Positions 33,029 to 45,281 of a stretch of DNA of 64,000 nt are shown piece by piece. The DNA comes from Telopea speciosissima. Lineage: Eukaryota > Streptophyta > Magnoliopsida > Proteales > Proteaceae. The notes under the pieces are model-generated. The model saw nothing but the letters and a program-made list of their open reading frames with translations, was not told the DNA's origin and searched no databases. How positions within the stretch are numbered: the stretch's first letter is position 1; the number at the start of each line of letters is the position of its first letter. The translations under genes and the position numbers were made by a program. The stretch spans positions 42,935,010 to 42,999,009 of the forward strand of contig NC_057925.1 in the NCBI RefSeq assembly GCF_018873765.1, read 5' to 3'.

Positions 33029-36000
33029 ATGGCTGGTGATTCTGATCAATCAACCCACACTCCAACTGTGGGTACCAATGAACTAGCAACACTTCTTCCC
33101 TCTGGAGCACCCTCTCTTCATCACGCTCACCATTATCTCTCGGTGAAGCTTAATTCTACAAATTATTTGTTCTGGAGGACCCAACTTGAACCCTTTCTTG
33201 ATGGCCAAGGCTTGTTCGGCCATCTTGATGGCACTACACCATGCCCGGATGACACTACTGTAGCAACTACATGGAAACGCCAGGACTCTTTGCTCCGAAG
33301 TTTACTTCTTTCTTCACTTTTAGAGGAGATCTTCCCCCTTGTTCTTGGCAAACGAACCAGCCAGGAAATCTGGGACACCCTTAATACAGCTTTTTCTTCA
33401 CCCTCTGAGTCGAATAATGTCCCTTACAATGGCATTACAAGACCTTGAACAGAAACCCGATGAGTCGGTCTCCACCTTTCTTCAACGTGCAAAGACCATT
33501 TCAAAGGAACTTAGTGCTGCTGGACATCCACTGCGCCAGAGCACCTTCAATCTCCATACTTTTCGGGGATTAAAATCTGATTTTAGTGATATTGTATCGT
33601 CTCTTTTGACTCAGACCACTCCGCTGCCCTATGATGACCTGCATGCCATGTTACTGAGTCACGAATTTTTACAAGGATCTAAGTTGTCAAAACTTGCTCT
33701 GTCCGATGGTGGTAACTCCAGCACTCCTCCCTCTGCCAATCAGGTCCAGAAGACACCAACCCAGCAGGACAGCGCCCTCCCTACTCTGGCCGTGGGGGTG
33801 GTTCCTAGCGTGGGTGTGGTGGCCGCGGCAGAGGGGGCCGTGGTAGATCTCAAAGCACTCGCCTGTGGTGCCATTGGTGCAACAGGGACACTCATGACAT
33901 TGTGACCTGCTACAGCAAACCTAAACCGCCACCTAATTTTCCTTCACGCCAACAACATCCTTATCAATATCAGCCATCAACCATGCCTGCAGCCCATTAC
34001 ACAAACTACCATTCACCACCCATTCTACCTACACCTACCTATCCACCCACCCATCCGCTGCCTTGGTACCCAGACACGGGTGCCACGCATCATGTGACAC
34101 CCGATCTCAATGCACTATCACCATATGATCCATACACAGGTTCGGATTCTCTTCAGGTGGGCAATGGTAAGGGTATTCCCATATCTCACGTTGGTACAGC
34201 ATCTCTCTCTTCTCCCTCTTCTTCTCATAATTTTATTTTATCAGATGTACTACATGTTCCTTCAATTTCTAAATCTCTTATCTCTGTGAATCGTTTTGCT
34301 ATTGACAATGATGTCTTCTTTGAGTTTCACCCATCTTGTTTTTTTGTGAAGGATCGGAGAACCAAAACTACTCTTCTGTCCGGTCTGAGTGATGGCAGTC
34401 TTTACACTATTCGTTCTTCTCAGGGCACCTCTCCTTCAGCTCATCTCACATCTCGTACATCTCTTGATGGCTGGCATTGCCTCCTGGGCCATCCCCATGC
34501 TTAGATCGTTCATCAAGTAGTGAATAATCACAGTTTACCATTTTCTAAGTCCTCTTTAAATAAATTATGTACTGCATGCCAACTGGGCAAAGCTTGTCGC
34601 CAAACTTTGGATGAAACCTTTTCTCGTAGTTTGTATCCTTTGGAGTTAATTTTCAGTGATGTTTGGGGACCATCCCCTACCCCCTCCCCTGCTGGACACT
34701 GCTATTCTGTCATTTTTGTTGATGATTTCTCCAAATTTATATGGTACTATCCTATGGTTAGAAAATCTGAGGTTTTTGGGATTTTCCTTCAATTCAAAAA
34801 ATTGGTAGAAAGGCAATTTGATAAAAAAAATTAAATCCGTCCAAACAGACTGGGGTGGGGAATTTCGCACCTTACCTAAATTCTTTGTTGATATTGGCAT
34901 GCCACATCGCCTCTCTGCTGCTCATACACATGAGCAGCAAGGTGCTGTGGAACGACGGCACAGACACATAGTTGAAACGGGTTTATCCCTATTGGCCCAT
35001 GCTTCGGTTCCCCAAACTTACTGGATTTTTGCCTTTGAAGTGGCGGTCTTTCTCATTAACCGGTTGCCTTCCCGAGTGACGTCAGGGGTATCTCCATACC
35101 AACTCCTTTTCCATCGTATTCCTAACTATTCTTTTTTAAGGGTTTTTGGATGTCTCTGTTTTCCACTTCTACGTCCTCACAATTCCCATAAAATGGATTT
35201 TAGGTCCGCTCCATGTTTCTGGGATACATTCCCTCTCATCTTGCTTACAGGTGCCTAGACCGTTCTAATGGCGAAGTCCAAATTTTTTGCCACGTTTCTT
35301 TTTCTGAAAATGTTTTTCCTTTTGCATCTGTGTTGAATACTACACCGCCATCCTCCCAGGTTCCTCTTCCTTGGGCTACTGTACCCACGGCACTTGTGCC
35401 ATTGCCACACCAAACCACTACACCATCTCCCAACCACACACCACCTCCCACCCCACCACCGCACCACTCACCCATTGGCTCACCACACCAGTCCGTCACA
35501 CCACCACGAGGACCTCCAAGCCCAATGTCCAGCCCAGGCTCACCACCCCGATGAACCCAACCTCTTATGGATTTTTATGATAACCCACCATCACTGCCTC
35601 CACCTCAACCAGCCACCCATACTATGCGCTTGCGTTCTCACAAAGCGGCGCATCACACCCTTCCTACCAAGCAACCCCAACCCACTGAACCAACTTGTTT
35701 TTCGCAGGCTGTCAAAGTTCCTGAATGGCGCACCGCCATGAATGAAGAGTTTAATGCTCTAATTAGGAATGGCACATGGAGTTTAGTACCACCATCACCA
35801 GCACAGAACTTGGTAGGATGCAAATGGGTCTTTCGTATTAAACGGAAGGCTGATGGGTCTGTTGAGAGGTACAAAGCCCGCCTAGTGGGTAAGGGCTTTC
35901 ATCAGCAACAAGGGGTGGACTATGGTGAAACATTCAACCCTGTGGTGAAACAACCCACTATTCGCACAGTACTAGTCCTGGCCATTTCCAAAGGCTGGCC

Positions 36001-37233
36001 TATAAGACAGCTTGATGTACAAAATGCTTTCCTTCATGGGGAGCTAACAGAGGAGGTTTACATGGTCCAGCCACCTGGTTTTGAGGACAAATCACATCCG
36101 GCCCATGTGTGTAGGTTGCATCGATCTCTCTATGGCCTGAAATAGGCTCCTAGGGCCTGGTTCCAGAGATTATCCAGGTTTCTTTTGTCCACAGGATTTA
36201 CTGCTTCTAAGACTGAGACATCATTATTCATCTCTAGGTAGGGTGGTTCGGTTCTTTATGTATTAATTTATGTCGACGACATTTTGGTTACTGGTGATTC
36301 ACATGATCAAATCGCAGCCCTTTTGGTTAGCCTGGCCAAGGAATTTTCAATAAAAGATCTTGGGCAGTTACATTATTTTCTGGGTATTGAAGCCCATTCC
36401 AATAGTGGGGGGCTGGTTCTCTCTCAGCAGCGCTACATAATTGATCTCTTGGATCGTGCAGGAATGAAGGACTGCAAGCCCATATCCACCCCGATGTCCA
36501 CTTCTTCTAAACCATCGGATTCAGGGGGTGCATTGTACTCGGATCCTAGTAACTACAGATCCATCGTGGGTGTTGTACAGTATGTCACCCTCACTAGACC
36601 TGATGTTGCATTTGCAGTGAATAGGGCTTGCCAATACATGTACGCTCCAACAAATGATGACTGGACCTTGGTTAAAAGAATCCTACGGTACCTCAAGGGT
36701 ACTATTACACATGGACTTTTCTTTCAAAAATCGCTATCCATGACTCTCCAGGCCTATACAGATGCTGACTGGGCAGGAAGTACTAAGGATCGGCGATCTA
36801 CGGGTGCATATGCAATATTTTTGGGGCCTAATCTCATTTCATGGAACTCACGAAAACCGAAGACCGTGTCCCGTTCGTCCACTGAGGCCGAATATAAAGC
36901 ACTTGCTGATGCGGCAGCAGAGTTGATTTGGTTACAGACTTACAGGCATTGTTTGAGGAACTAGGGATCCAAGAGACCACGGCACCAATCCTGTGGTGTG
37001 ATAATATCGGGGCCACATATCTATCGGCAAACCCCGTTTTCCATGCACGCACCAAGCACGTGGAAATTGACTTCCATTTTGTACGTGAACGGGTTGCGGC
37101 AAAGACCTTGCAGGTTCAGTTCATCTCCACCCATGACCAAATTGCAGATATTTTGACCAAAGCACTACCGACCGCACGATTTCAGTTTATTAGAGACAAG
37201 CTAAAGCTCTGCCACACCGGATCTTCATCTTGA
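33029..37233 (+). pseudogene. Copia D polyprotein, broken by frameshifts and stops
   Basis: Gag begins MAGDSDQSTHT at 33029 and continues in another frame from about 33420. The zinc knuckle CHWCNRDTHDIVTC is readable near 33860-33910. Protease: PWYPDTGATHHV near 34065. Integrase: DGWHCLLGHPHA, then a stop at 34502-34504, CTACQLGK, VQTDWGGEF and EQQGAVERRHRH at 34520-35258, with a frameshift near 34830. Linker is Pro-rich. [17 protein letters not shown] at 35700 to LYGLK, a TAG in place of the usual Gln codon (LKQAP) near 36143, another TAG near 36238, then an intact LIYVDDILVTGD box near 36270. RNase [25 protein letters not shown], then a frameshift near 36945 and the end to 37233. Confidence 0.85.
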
Positions 37234-37240
37234 GGGGGTG

Positions 37241-37552
37241 TATTGACCAATATAGCCGTTCTCACTCTTGGAACGTGCTATATTGGTACCCTTCCTTCTA
37301 TAATTCTTACCATATGTTGAGCATACCTTTTACACCTCCTACTATGTATTGCACATACCTTTTCTATCTCTTAACTTGTATTGTAGTGATTTGAATATAT
37401 CTCTTACCTTGTAAATCCGCATGTGATATAGAATGTTTCCTATTATCACATGTGGGATCTTATCCCTTTGAGGATCCTTTGGACGTCTATATATACACAT
37501 GTAATCTCATTGATTTGAATAGTGAATACAATCCAACTTACCATGTCCAATA
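37241..37552 (+). repeat. 3' LTR of Copia D
   Basis: 312 bp, seven substitutions against the 5' LTR, preceded by the polypurine tract. Confidence 0.92.
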
Positions 37553-37557
37553 GTTAG

Positions 37558-38249
37558 CATCCGGTCGATTGCCACGATGATCTAGTCGACCGGACGAAAA
37601 TCTGATGTTCTGACATATGCCTACTCAAATGGTCATATCTCCCTTATTCAAACTCTGATTAACCTGTTATTATTTCGTTGGATAGCTAACCTTTTTTTTT
37701 TTTGGTAAGCGGACAGCTAACTCATTGACCTTCATTTCCTATGTTTTTCGGATTCCCCAAATTATGACTAGAAAGTACCATGAGAGTCACATGAAGTTGC
37801 AACTTTGCACAAACACTATCTAATTTTCAGTTCTACTACTGTATTGTGGACCCGTTGGTGGTCCAACCTGATCCAAGGGTCAACTCAACTCATTTCAAGT
37901 CCTTAAACTTCATGTTGGGTTCTCTAAATCATATAACATTGAAACAGTCATATTAAATTCAATTTTACGCAATGTAATACATTTACAGTTCATTTTTACC
38001 TTTAAGTATTAATACCCCTCAATTGGACCAAAATTAGCTAGATTCCATCGGAAGAAACCCATCAAGTACCTGTCAAAAATATATGATCTTAAATTAGTCC
38101 TTTCTGGGTATGGGGTATAACCCAGAATAGTGCAAGTGGGTCACTTTTTATGCCCTAGCTAATTAACTTGTGCCATTGATCACTTATAAGGAGGTCCCTC
38201 CCACATCTACCTCCTATTACTCACTGATAGGGAATGGATTTCTCTCTCC
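37558..38249. other. Spacer duplicated at 56990-57600
   Basis: Long near-identical stretches, for example TTGTGGACCCGTTGGTGGTCC and CCTCAATTGGACCAAAATTAG, occur in both places. No gene was recognised. Confidence 0.55.
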
Positions 38250-39900
38250 CTAGCTCCCTCAATGGGTGGATGGCAGCCCCCTTGGTTGCAGTACTCTAGC
38301 TCTAGTTTTTTATTTTGAGGATGAAGAATCAAAGTCTCCTTCTCACATGGCTGGTCTCTAGTACCACCATACTAAGAGCCTTCTAGAGACAATCCTAATA
38401 GTCATCTTGAGTAGCTTGTTACTCCCCTCATGCCTTCTGGCAATCTCAAAACCAGGGCTAAGTCTGACATTCTTTGCAGAGATGATAGGATTGGGAATGT
38501 GGTTCCAGTTTCTCTCCCAAAGAACACGGGGCTTTACTGTTCCAAAAGCCCTCTCTTGCATAGTGGGTTTTCTCCTTTGTGGTTTATTTTCCTCTCTCTT
38601 TATTTATGGATCATATTCTCATTTGGAATGTTAGGGGTCGGAATTTCCTTTCCAAGCTGGTTGAAGTGAAGAATAGGCTCTCATTCCTTTGTAATCTCAT
38701 ATGTGTTTTGCTTGAGACAAAAGTACAGGAGTCCCTAGCCCCTCAACTGCCTTTTCTTTGGTTGTTGGCCAACTATAACCACCAACTCAATGGTCGCTTT
38801 TGGGTTCTTTGGAACAAATCAAATGTGAAAACTTTTGTCCTCAATACTAGTGACCAGTTGATGCATCTCCATGTTAACAAGCTTGTCTCAAATGCTTGGT
38901 TCTTTTTTCTCTAATATATATGAGTGTAACTCCATTGGAGAAAGGGTTTCTCTTTGTTCTTTTCTTACAAGTATCCCTTCTTAAATTAGTAGGAACCCCT
39001 AGTTCCTTGGAGGTGACTTCAATGTTGTTCATGCTCATGAGAAGGCAGAGGAGGGTGAGTTTATTGCTGAGTAGCCGATCGCTAGTTTTGACACCTATCT
39101 CAAATCTATAAAGAATCTCTAGATCTTAAATGGATTAACTTCAAGTTTACGTAGTCCAACAGATGACATGGAGAAAATAGGATTTCCTACAAGCTTGAAA
39201 AAATCCTCTCAAATGATCATTGGCTCGAAGCATACCCAACATCTAAGATTTTTTTCGATCCCTCGGAAATTTTAGATTATAGACCAATCATCATCCCTAT
39301 TTCTCCTGATGTATCTTTTGGCCAAAAACCCTTATATTTTTTGATACATGATTGGAGCTCCCTGATTTCCTCGATACTCTTAGAATGGCTTCGTAGAAAC
39401 CTGAAAGAGAAAAAACCTCCCCGTCCTCATTTTTTCTTAAAATCTAGTCTGTTAAACTTGCTTTCAAGGAATGGAATACAAATGTCTTTGGCAACGTCTC
39501 TTTTATAGTTAAGGACTGTCAAGCCCTTGAATTTGATGGGACTAACCCTCAATTGGCCGAAGAGGAAAAGGCCCTCTTTATGAAGCTTGGATCTCTGTTG
39601 CTCCAAGAAGAGAGCTTCTTTAAGCAAAATTATAAAGTGGCTCACCCTCAGCGATTCAAATTCAGGGTTCTTCTATCATTCTCTCAAAGGTAGAACTAGC
39701 CATAACTCTATCTATAGGCTGATTTCTCAATATGAAGTCTCTTTATCCCGCCAAGTTGATATTAAGGCTGAAGCCTTGAGCTACTTTATGAAGATTTCAA
39801 AAGGCTTAATCCAGACCAATAATCACTCTTGTCTGCCCTTCCCACTGATGAGGAGATTCTGTAGGCTATTAAAAGTCACAATGCCGTGAAAGCCCTTGGT
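38250..39900 (+). mobile_element. LINE 5' half with endonuclease domain
   Basis: An upstream frame (SDILCRDDRIGNVV near 38470) precedes the endonuclease start at 38579-38914: DHILIWNVRGRNFLSKLVEVKNRLS and then ICVLLETKV. These correspond to the conserved WN.RG and ETK motifs of L1-type endonucleases. Later pieces near 39560-39680 (LFMKLGSLLLQEESF, NSGFFYHSLKGR) fit the endonuclease-RT connection. Stops are frequent, and RT and the 3' end are missing. Related copies lie at 25791, 57540 and 63380. Confidence 0.7.
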
Positions 39901-40337
39901 CCAGTTTTTTAGTTTTCATCTATTTTTATTATTTCATGCATAATTTTCTTCAAGTAATTTAGGTTATTTTGTTCAAAATTTTTAAATAATTTCGTGTTTT
40001 TTTTTTATTTTTTGTGACAATTTCTGTATTTTCTGAATACAGATCATGTAATAATAGGTTATTTTACCATTTAAAAATTTTTTATTTTATTTTTCATATT
40101 AGATTAGATATTGCATATAGTGGTATTTAGATCATTTACCCATTTTATCTTTATCTGAATTAAATGCATCTATTATGGTTTTCATGATTTTAAGATAGGA
40201 TAATGTAGACTTAGGGTTATTTTGCATTTGAATAATTTTTACACGTATTCACATGTTAGGATTATTTTATTTTCCTTTATTGTCAAATTTAGGGTTTTGT
40301 TGTATGGAAAGACATTGTTGTAAATATTGCATGTAAC
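39901..40337. other. T-rich spacer, mostly deleted from the second spacer copy
   Basis: No gene was recognised. The part up to about 40195 has no counterpart in the second spacer, where homology jumps from about 39690 to 40197 (at 58930-58945). Confidence 0.45.
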
Positions 40338-40594
40338 TAGGGGTGTAAATGAATAGCCCGAATCCGTTTCCGTACATGTGTCCGTATTCGTTTAGCACTA
40401 TCCGAATCCGTCCGAAAGCTAAACGGATGCGGATACGAATAGGCTATAGCTATCCGAAAAGCTATATTTCATGCAAACGGATAAAATATCCGATCCGTAT
40501 CCATTTAGCATTATCCGAATCCGTCCGATAGCTAATCGGATGCAGATGCAGTTATAGCACTATTCAAGCCGAATCCGATCTGTTTAAAGCCTTA
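40338..40594. mobile_element. hAT-like MITE with empty site at 59075
   Basis: TIR-like ends are TAGGGGTGTAAATGAAT and TTTAAAGCCTTA. Flanking 8-mers are CATGTAAC (40330-40337) and CATATAAC (40595-40602). The paralogous sequence near 59070 reads CATGTAACTAAGGGG without the insertion. Confidence 0.75.
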
Positions 40595-40684
40595 CATATA
40601 ACTAAGGAGTTATTTTTTACATGAATAAACAGTAACTTAGGTTAGTTGATTTCATATGATTTCGTTATATATATTTTAGGCCAA

Positions 40685-40808
40685 ATGTTCTCTGTGCTGG
40701 GGCGCAAGCTGCGCGTAGACACTTGGGGGTGGGCGAAATAACTACACTGCCCCCTTGAATGGCAGCCCATGTGTCTGGGCGTAGACTACGCTGCGGCACA
40801 GAGAACAT
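40685..40808. mobile_element. Short MITE, TIR ATGTTCTCTGTGC
   Basis: A 124-bp unit starting ATGTTCTCTGTGC and ending GCACAGAGAACAT, with an inner CGCAAGCTGCG..GACAC / GTGTC..CTACGCTGCG inverted pair. The duplicate spacer carries it at 59158-59283. Confidence 0.6.
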
Positions 40809-41509
40809 CAGCCCTATATTTTATTAGGTGAGATTGGGAAACTAACTTTGTTTTGTAGTCGAACTGGATCCAAGTAAGTCATCTCTCTTTGCATATTTAA
40901 AAAAAAAAAAAAAAAGATTCCTTAAGTGTTATATCCTTTCGTTTTATTTCTATACACCATTTGTTGATTATGATGTAATGCATGTTATAAATGAGAATTT
41001 TTTTTTTTTTAAATAGCAAATAAATAGGAAGACCAATTTAACCGGATGGACCAATCTAACACCTTCCCTTGTTTGCAACTTTACTCATCTCATAATCGAA
41101 GACAGTAAAGTCACTAATCTCACACCATATAATGTTGTATTTATATCCAAACACGTTGCAGATACCGAGCACACAAAACTCCATGAAACCTCCATGAACA
41201 ATAATTCCATTATTTCCTCCACCCCCACCCTTATTTTTTATATTTTATGATTTATACAAATTTATTCATATTTATTGTATTTCAAAATAGAAAAAAGTGA
41301 CTTACCCCAACTTGGTTTGACTCAGCCGAGTGACCAAGTTTTCTAAAGAATAAGTCTAGCCAAAAACCTGGTTTTTCCAATTATGCTATAAGGTTCATTT
41401 GGTATAATTAGATACAATAAAAATTTATTTCTAATTTTTTCATAGTGATACTCATATTTCCTTGAATTTTTTTAGATTTTTAAATTTTATTATTGGGCAA
41501 AAGAACACT
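40809..41509. other. Spacer duplicated at 59284-60010
   Basis: AT-rich, collinear with the second spacer copy. No gene was recognised. Confidence 0.45.
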
Positions 41510-41931
41510 AACAGGTTGTATAGCCCTTCACCAGTGTAGTACCCAATGAAAATGCGCACAAAAACATTGGTTTGTGTCTTAGCGCAGGAACCATGTTAAC
41601 CATACAATCGATTTTCCTTTTAATATTTTATGCCTGATTCCCTTACCAGTCCGAAACATGAATCAGTCCAGTGAAATAGGTCCAATCCATGGACCAGATT
41701 TATCCGAACCAAATCAGAATAACAGGTTGTATAGCCCTTCACCAGTGCAGTACCCAATGAAAATGCGCACAAAAACATTGGTTTGTGTCTTAGCGCAGGA
41801 ACCATGTTAACCATACAATCGATTTTCCTTTTAATATTTTATGCCTGATTCCCTTACCAGTCCGAAACATGAATCAGTCCAGTGAAATAGGTCCAATCCA
41901 TGGACCAGATTTATCCGAACCAAATCAGAAT
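41510..41931. repeat. Direct 211-bp tandem duplication
   Basis: Units 41510-41720 and 41721-41931 differ at about one base (GTGTAG/GTGCAG). The second spacer near 60016 has only one unit, so the duplication is specific to this copy and recent. It lies about 0.3 kb upstream of the copy-4 TATA box. Confidence 0.9.
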
Positions 41932-42205
41932 TGAAATCTTCCAAATCTCAGTCCCTTAACCTGACTTGAAGGCTTGAAGCGTTCAGAAGTGGGAGAAATG
42001 ACGGAGAGGGGCAAATAGCGACCATAAAACAGAGTCCAACGTGTGCCCGTTTCAATGCTTTTACCGGCTAATTCCCAAACGCGAAAGAGTGCAAGTTTTG
42101 TCCAAGTGGTGACCCAACACACCAGGTCAACTCGTTAATAATAGATTAAACCAGGTCCAATTCCACTTCTATCCCTCTGAGTTACGTCCAGGGATATCCC
42201 TTCTT

Positions 42206-42211
42206 TATAAA
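42206..42211 (+). promoter_or_regulatory. TATA box of gene copy 4 (orphaned promoter)
   Basis: TATAAA in the context TTCTTTATAAATACAGAGTG, as in copy 5. The 5' UTR continues to 42341, where Copia E is inserted, so the promoter is now separated from its ATG (50670) by 8.3 kb. Confidence 0.65.
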
Positions 42212-42341
42212 TACAGAGTGATATTGGAGATCAACTCACTCTCAATCTTCGGTTAAAAAACACTCCGAATCCAAAATCGGAGACTACAACAACCACCACC
42301 AGAAGCATAGAACTAAAGAAAGGGGAATTAGAGGCGTTGTT

Positions 42342-42489
42342 TGTAAGATATGTGAATGATATTTTCTCATTAATTATCTCAAGGGTACAACCGTATATAT
42401 ATAATACAAGAATGTAACTGCCTTAGGCAAGTGGTCAAGTGACTGATGCTGAGCTGGCTTCTCTACTACATGGAGAAGTGTCCATAACA
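42342..42489 (-). repeat. 3' LTR of Copia E
   Basis: 148 bp with TG..CA ends, next to the minus-strand polypurine tract at 42490-42502. Confidence 0.85.
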
Positions 42490-44340
42490 TGCCCCCTCAA
42501 GCTAAGCGTTGGTAGACCAACCGTAAGCTTGGACCGAAGGATGGAGAAACGCTGTCTCGACAACCCTTTGGTAAAGATATCGGCAATTTGATCCACAGTA
42601 GATACATAGCGAACCACAAGCTGTTTAGACGAGACCATATCTCGAACAAAGTGAAAATCTATTTCGATATGCTTGGTCCGTGCATGGAATAGTGGATTGG
42701 CTGTGAGATATGTGGCGCCCACGTTGTCACACCACACAACAGGAGCAGCCGAGAGAAAAACACCTAGTTCGCGAAGAAGGGACCATAACCAAACCAATTC
42801 TGTGGCTACTGCAGCCACAGCTCGATACTCTACCTCAGTAGAGTAGAGGAGCGAGAGACTGTCTTTTGCTTATGAGAGGACCAAGAAACCAAGTGAGCCC
42901 CAACAAAGACACAATAACTAGTTGTGGATTTTCGATCGATAGGGCAACCGGCCCAGTCCGCATCCAAATAAGCAACAAGAGAGACAGTCGTTTGTGGGCG
43001 AAAAAGAAGGCCATCAGATGGAGTATGACGGATATAACGTAAGATCCGTTTTACCGCTGCCCAATGTATATCGGTAGGTGAATGCATAAATTGAGCGACA
43101 CGATTGACCGCATAACTCAAGTCTGGGCAAGTAACAGTGAGATATTGTAACCCCCCCCCCCCACAACACGATGATATTCCGAAGCATCGGCTAACGGAAC
43201 CCCAATACCAGGTATCAGAGCAAAGCCAGTTGCTATGGGTGAACACACTGGTTTGGCCGTGGTCATATCAGTAGATACAAGAAGATCAGTGATATACTTA
43301 TGTTGATTGAGAAATAGACCAGCTAAAGTGCGAACCACCTCCATCCCTAAAAAGTAATGGAGATCACCAAGTGATTTCAAAGCAAACTCAGCCGAGAGGT
43401 GCTTAACCAAAGCCTCCATTACTGATGTAGAGTTGCCAGTAAGGAGCAAGTCATCAACATATACAAGCAAATACACAATAGTTGTGTTACACCTATAGAT
43501 GAAAAGTGATGTGTCAGTCTTTGAGGCGATAAACCCAAAGGAGAGGAGTGCCCCACTTAGACGAGTGAACCAGGCCCGTGGCGCCTGCTTGAGACCATAC
43601 AAGGATTTTTGAAGAGAACACACATGTGTAGGATGGGCCGGATCCTCAAAACCAGGCGGCTGATGCATTAGAACTGTTTCATTGAGAACACCATGTAAAA
43701 ATGCATTCGATACATCAAACTATTTTAGTGGCCAACCATACGTGACAGCAAGGGATAGAACCAACCGTATCATGGTAGAACGAATAACCGGACTAAAGGT
43801 ATCCATGTAATCCAGCCCTGGGCGTTGGTGGAACCCTTTTGCAACCAAACGCACCTTATGGCGCTCAATTGACCCATCGGCATTCCTTTTAAGTTTGAAC
43901 ACCCATTTGCACCCCACTACATTCTGATCCACAGTGGAGGGAATTAAGTCCCATGTCCCATTCCACAATAACGCATCAAACTCATCTTGTATGGCTTTGC
44001 GCCATTTTGGAGATCACATAGCCTGAGTGCAGCAGGTGGGTTCAACTTCATCAAAAACAGAAGCCATATTCAACCGTCGAGAAGGCCGCAGGGAACCGAT
44101 ATGGGACCGAGTCACCATCGGATGCGATGGAGGAGCACCTATAGTTGGTGGCCCATGTGCAGAGGGCCCATTAGAGCCAAGTGGCCCATGTGTAGGTTGA
44201 GACGCATGCTCTGGCTCTGCGTGGCAAGATGCCCTGGTGGGCTGAGTACATGGCAATAAAACCGTGGGCTGGACATCAAACCAAGCTGAAATGCCCAGTT
44301 GGCTAGATGGGCTAGAGGCCCAGACATTGGACTCAGCAAA
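42435..44340 (-). pseudogene. Copia E RT-RNase H region
   Basis: From right to left on the minus strand: linker end and EPTCCTQAM near 44040-44014; RT N-terminal part at 43968-43720 (WNGTWDLIPS, GCKWVFKLKRNADGS, LVAKGFHQRPGLDY); RT core at 43668-43117 with the intact LLVYVDDLLLTGN box and DLHYFLGMEV; RNase H at 43246-42830 (AYLDADWAGCPIDRKSTTSY) and 42818-42435 (WCDNVGATYLTANPLFHARTKHIEID, ADIFTKGLS). Stops near 43720 and 42830 and a C-run near 43150 break the frame. Confidence 0.8.
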
Positions 44341-45281
44341 TGTGATGAGATGGAATGAAATTGAATATAATTTCATTAAATATAATTTTTATCCAACAAT
44401 CCCCCACAAGATTCAAAATGTCGATAGAGTGACAAAAGTGCTGAGTATATTAGACATAATAGGACACATCGTTGCAGGTGTCTTTCGGACTTGAACCTAC
44501 ACTAGGTCTGATGAACTTCGCTACAGAGTACGGGTGAAGTCAGACTTCTAGAACCTTTCCTCATTGGTGTAGCCGGCAAGCTCACCACCCATATCCTATC
44601 AGTCGACTTTATGTGACGTACCCTTATAAATTAGACGGACATTTTACTCTGTCTTTCAAACAGAATCCGACCTTGTCTCATATCTTGGTATTATGGACGT
44701 TTAGAGAGTTCGCCTTTAAAACTCTCATTGGTAGGCGGCCTCACCTCCTACATCCATTTAGGTCAACCCACAGTGTGCACCACACATAACACACCCCCAT
44801 ATTTCGTGAGATTTGGTTTGATTAAGAGTTAGTAACTCAACCTCTTTCATTGTGGTGGTACTACCTTTCCATCTAACAGAATGAGCAACTATTGGTAGTA
44901 CTCATCAGATCATCCGGTGATTTCGTTTGTACCCTTTGAACCTAATCTAGGAGTTAAACCTCTTCATAGGTTAGGTTTCCATCGCATGACCTATGTCACA
45001 GGCTTTAAGCCCATTCCCTTAGATGATTCTATATAAATCTTTGTAGGCATTGGTTTTGTGAACATGTCTGCTAAATTACAGTCCAATTTTATAAAATCGA
45101 TAGCTATTGTTCCCTTATTTATATACTACCTTACAAGATTATGTCTTAGGCGAATATGCCTCCTTTTTCCATTATAGACTCTGCTTTTAGCTTTAGCTAT
45201 AGCCGCCATGCTATCACAATGAAGTGATATCGAAGGAACAGGTTTTGGCCATAGTGGAATATCTGCCACTAAATTTTTAAG

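Larger units (their letters stand above)
32643..37552 (+). mobile_element. Copia element D (structurally complete)
   Basis: Two 312-bp LTRs (32643-32954 and 37241-37552) start TATTG and end CAATA, are flanked by the perfect 5-bp duplication GTTAG (32638-32642 and 37553-37557), and differ at 7 positions. PBS TGGTATCAAGAGCC begins at 32955 and the polypurine tract CTTGAGGGGGTG ends at 37240. All Copia domains are present in the order gag, protease, integrase, RT, RNase H, but stops and frameshifts make it non-autonomous. The empty site survives in the paralogous spacer near 56980. Confidence 0.92.

Noticed and set aside
35245-35580. Gly/Trp-rich and Pro/Thr-rich frames in Copia D
   Set aside because: Same explanation: the repetitive Pro-rich linker of the polyprotein gives spurious frames on both strands.
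44341-44398. A genuine 58-bp LTR for Copia F
   Set aside because: No PBS follows the 58-bp unit at the 5' side, and about 850 bp with LTR-type promoter motifs separate it from gag; a truncated 3' LTR is more likely. Kept as an alternative only.
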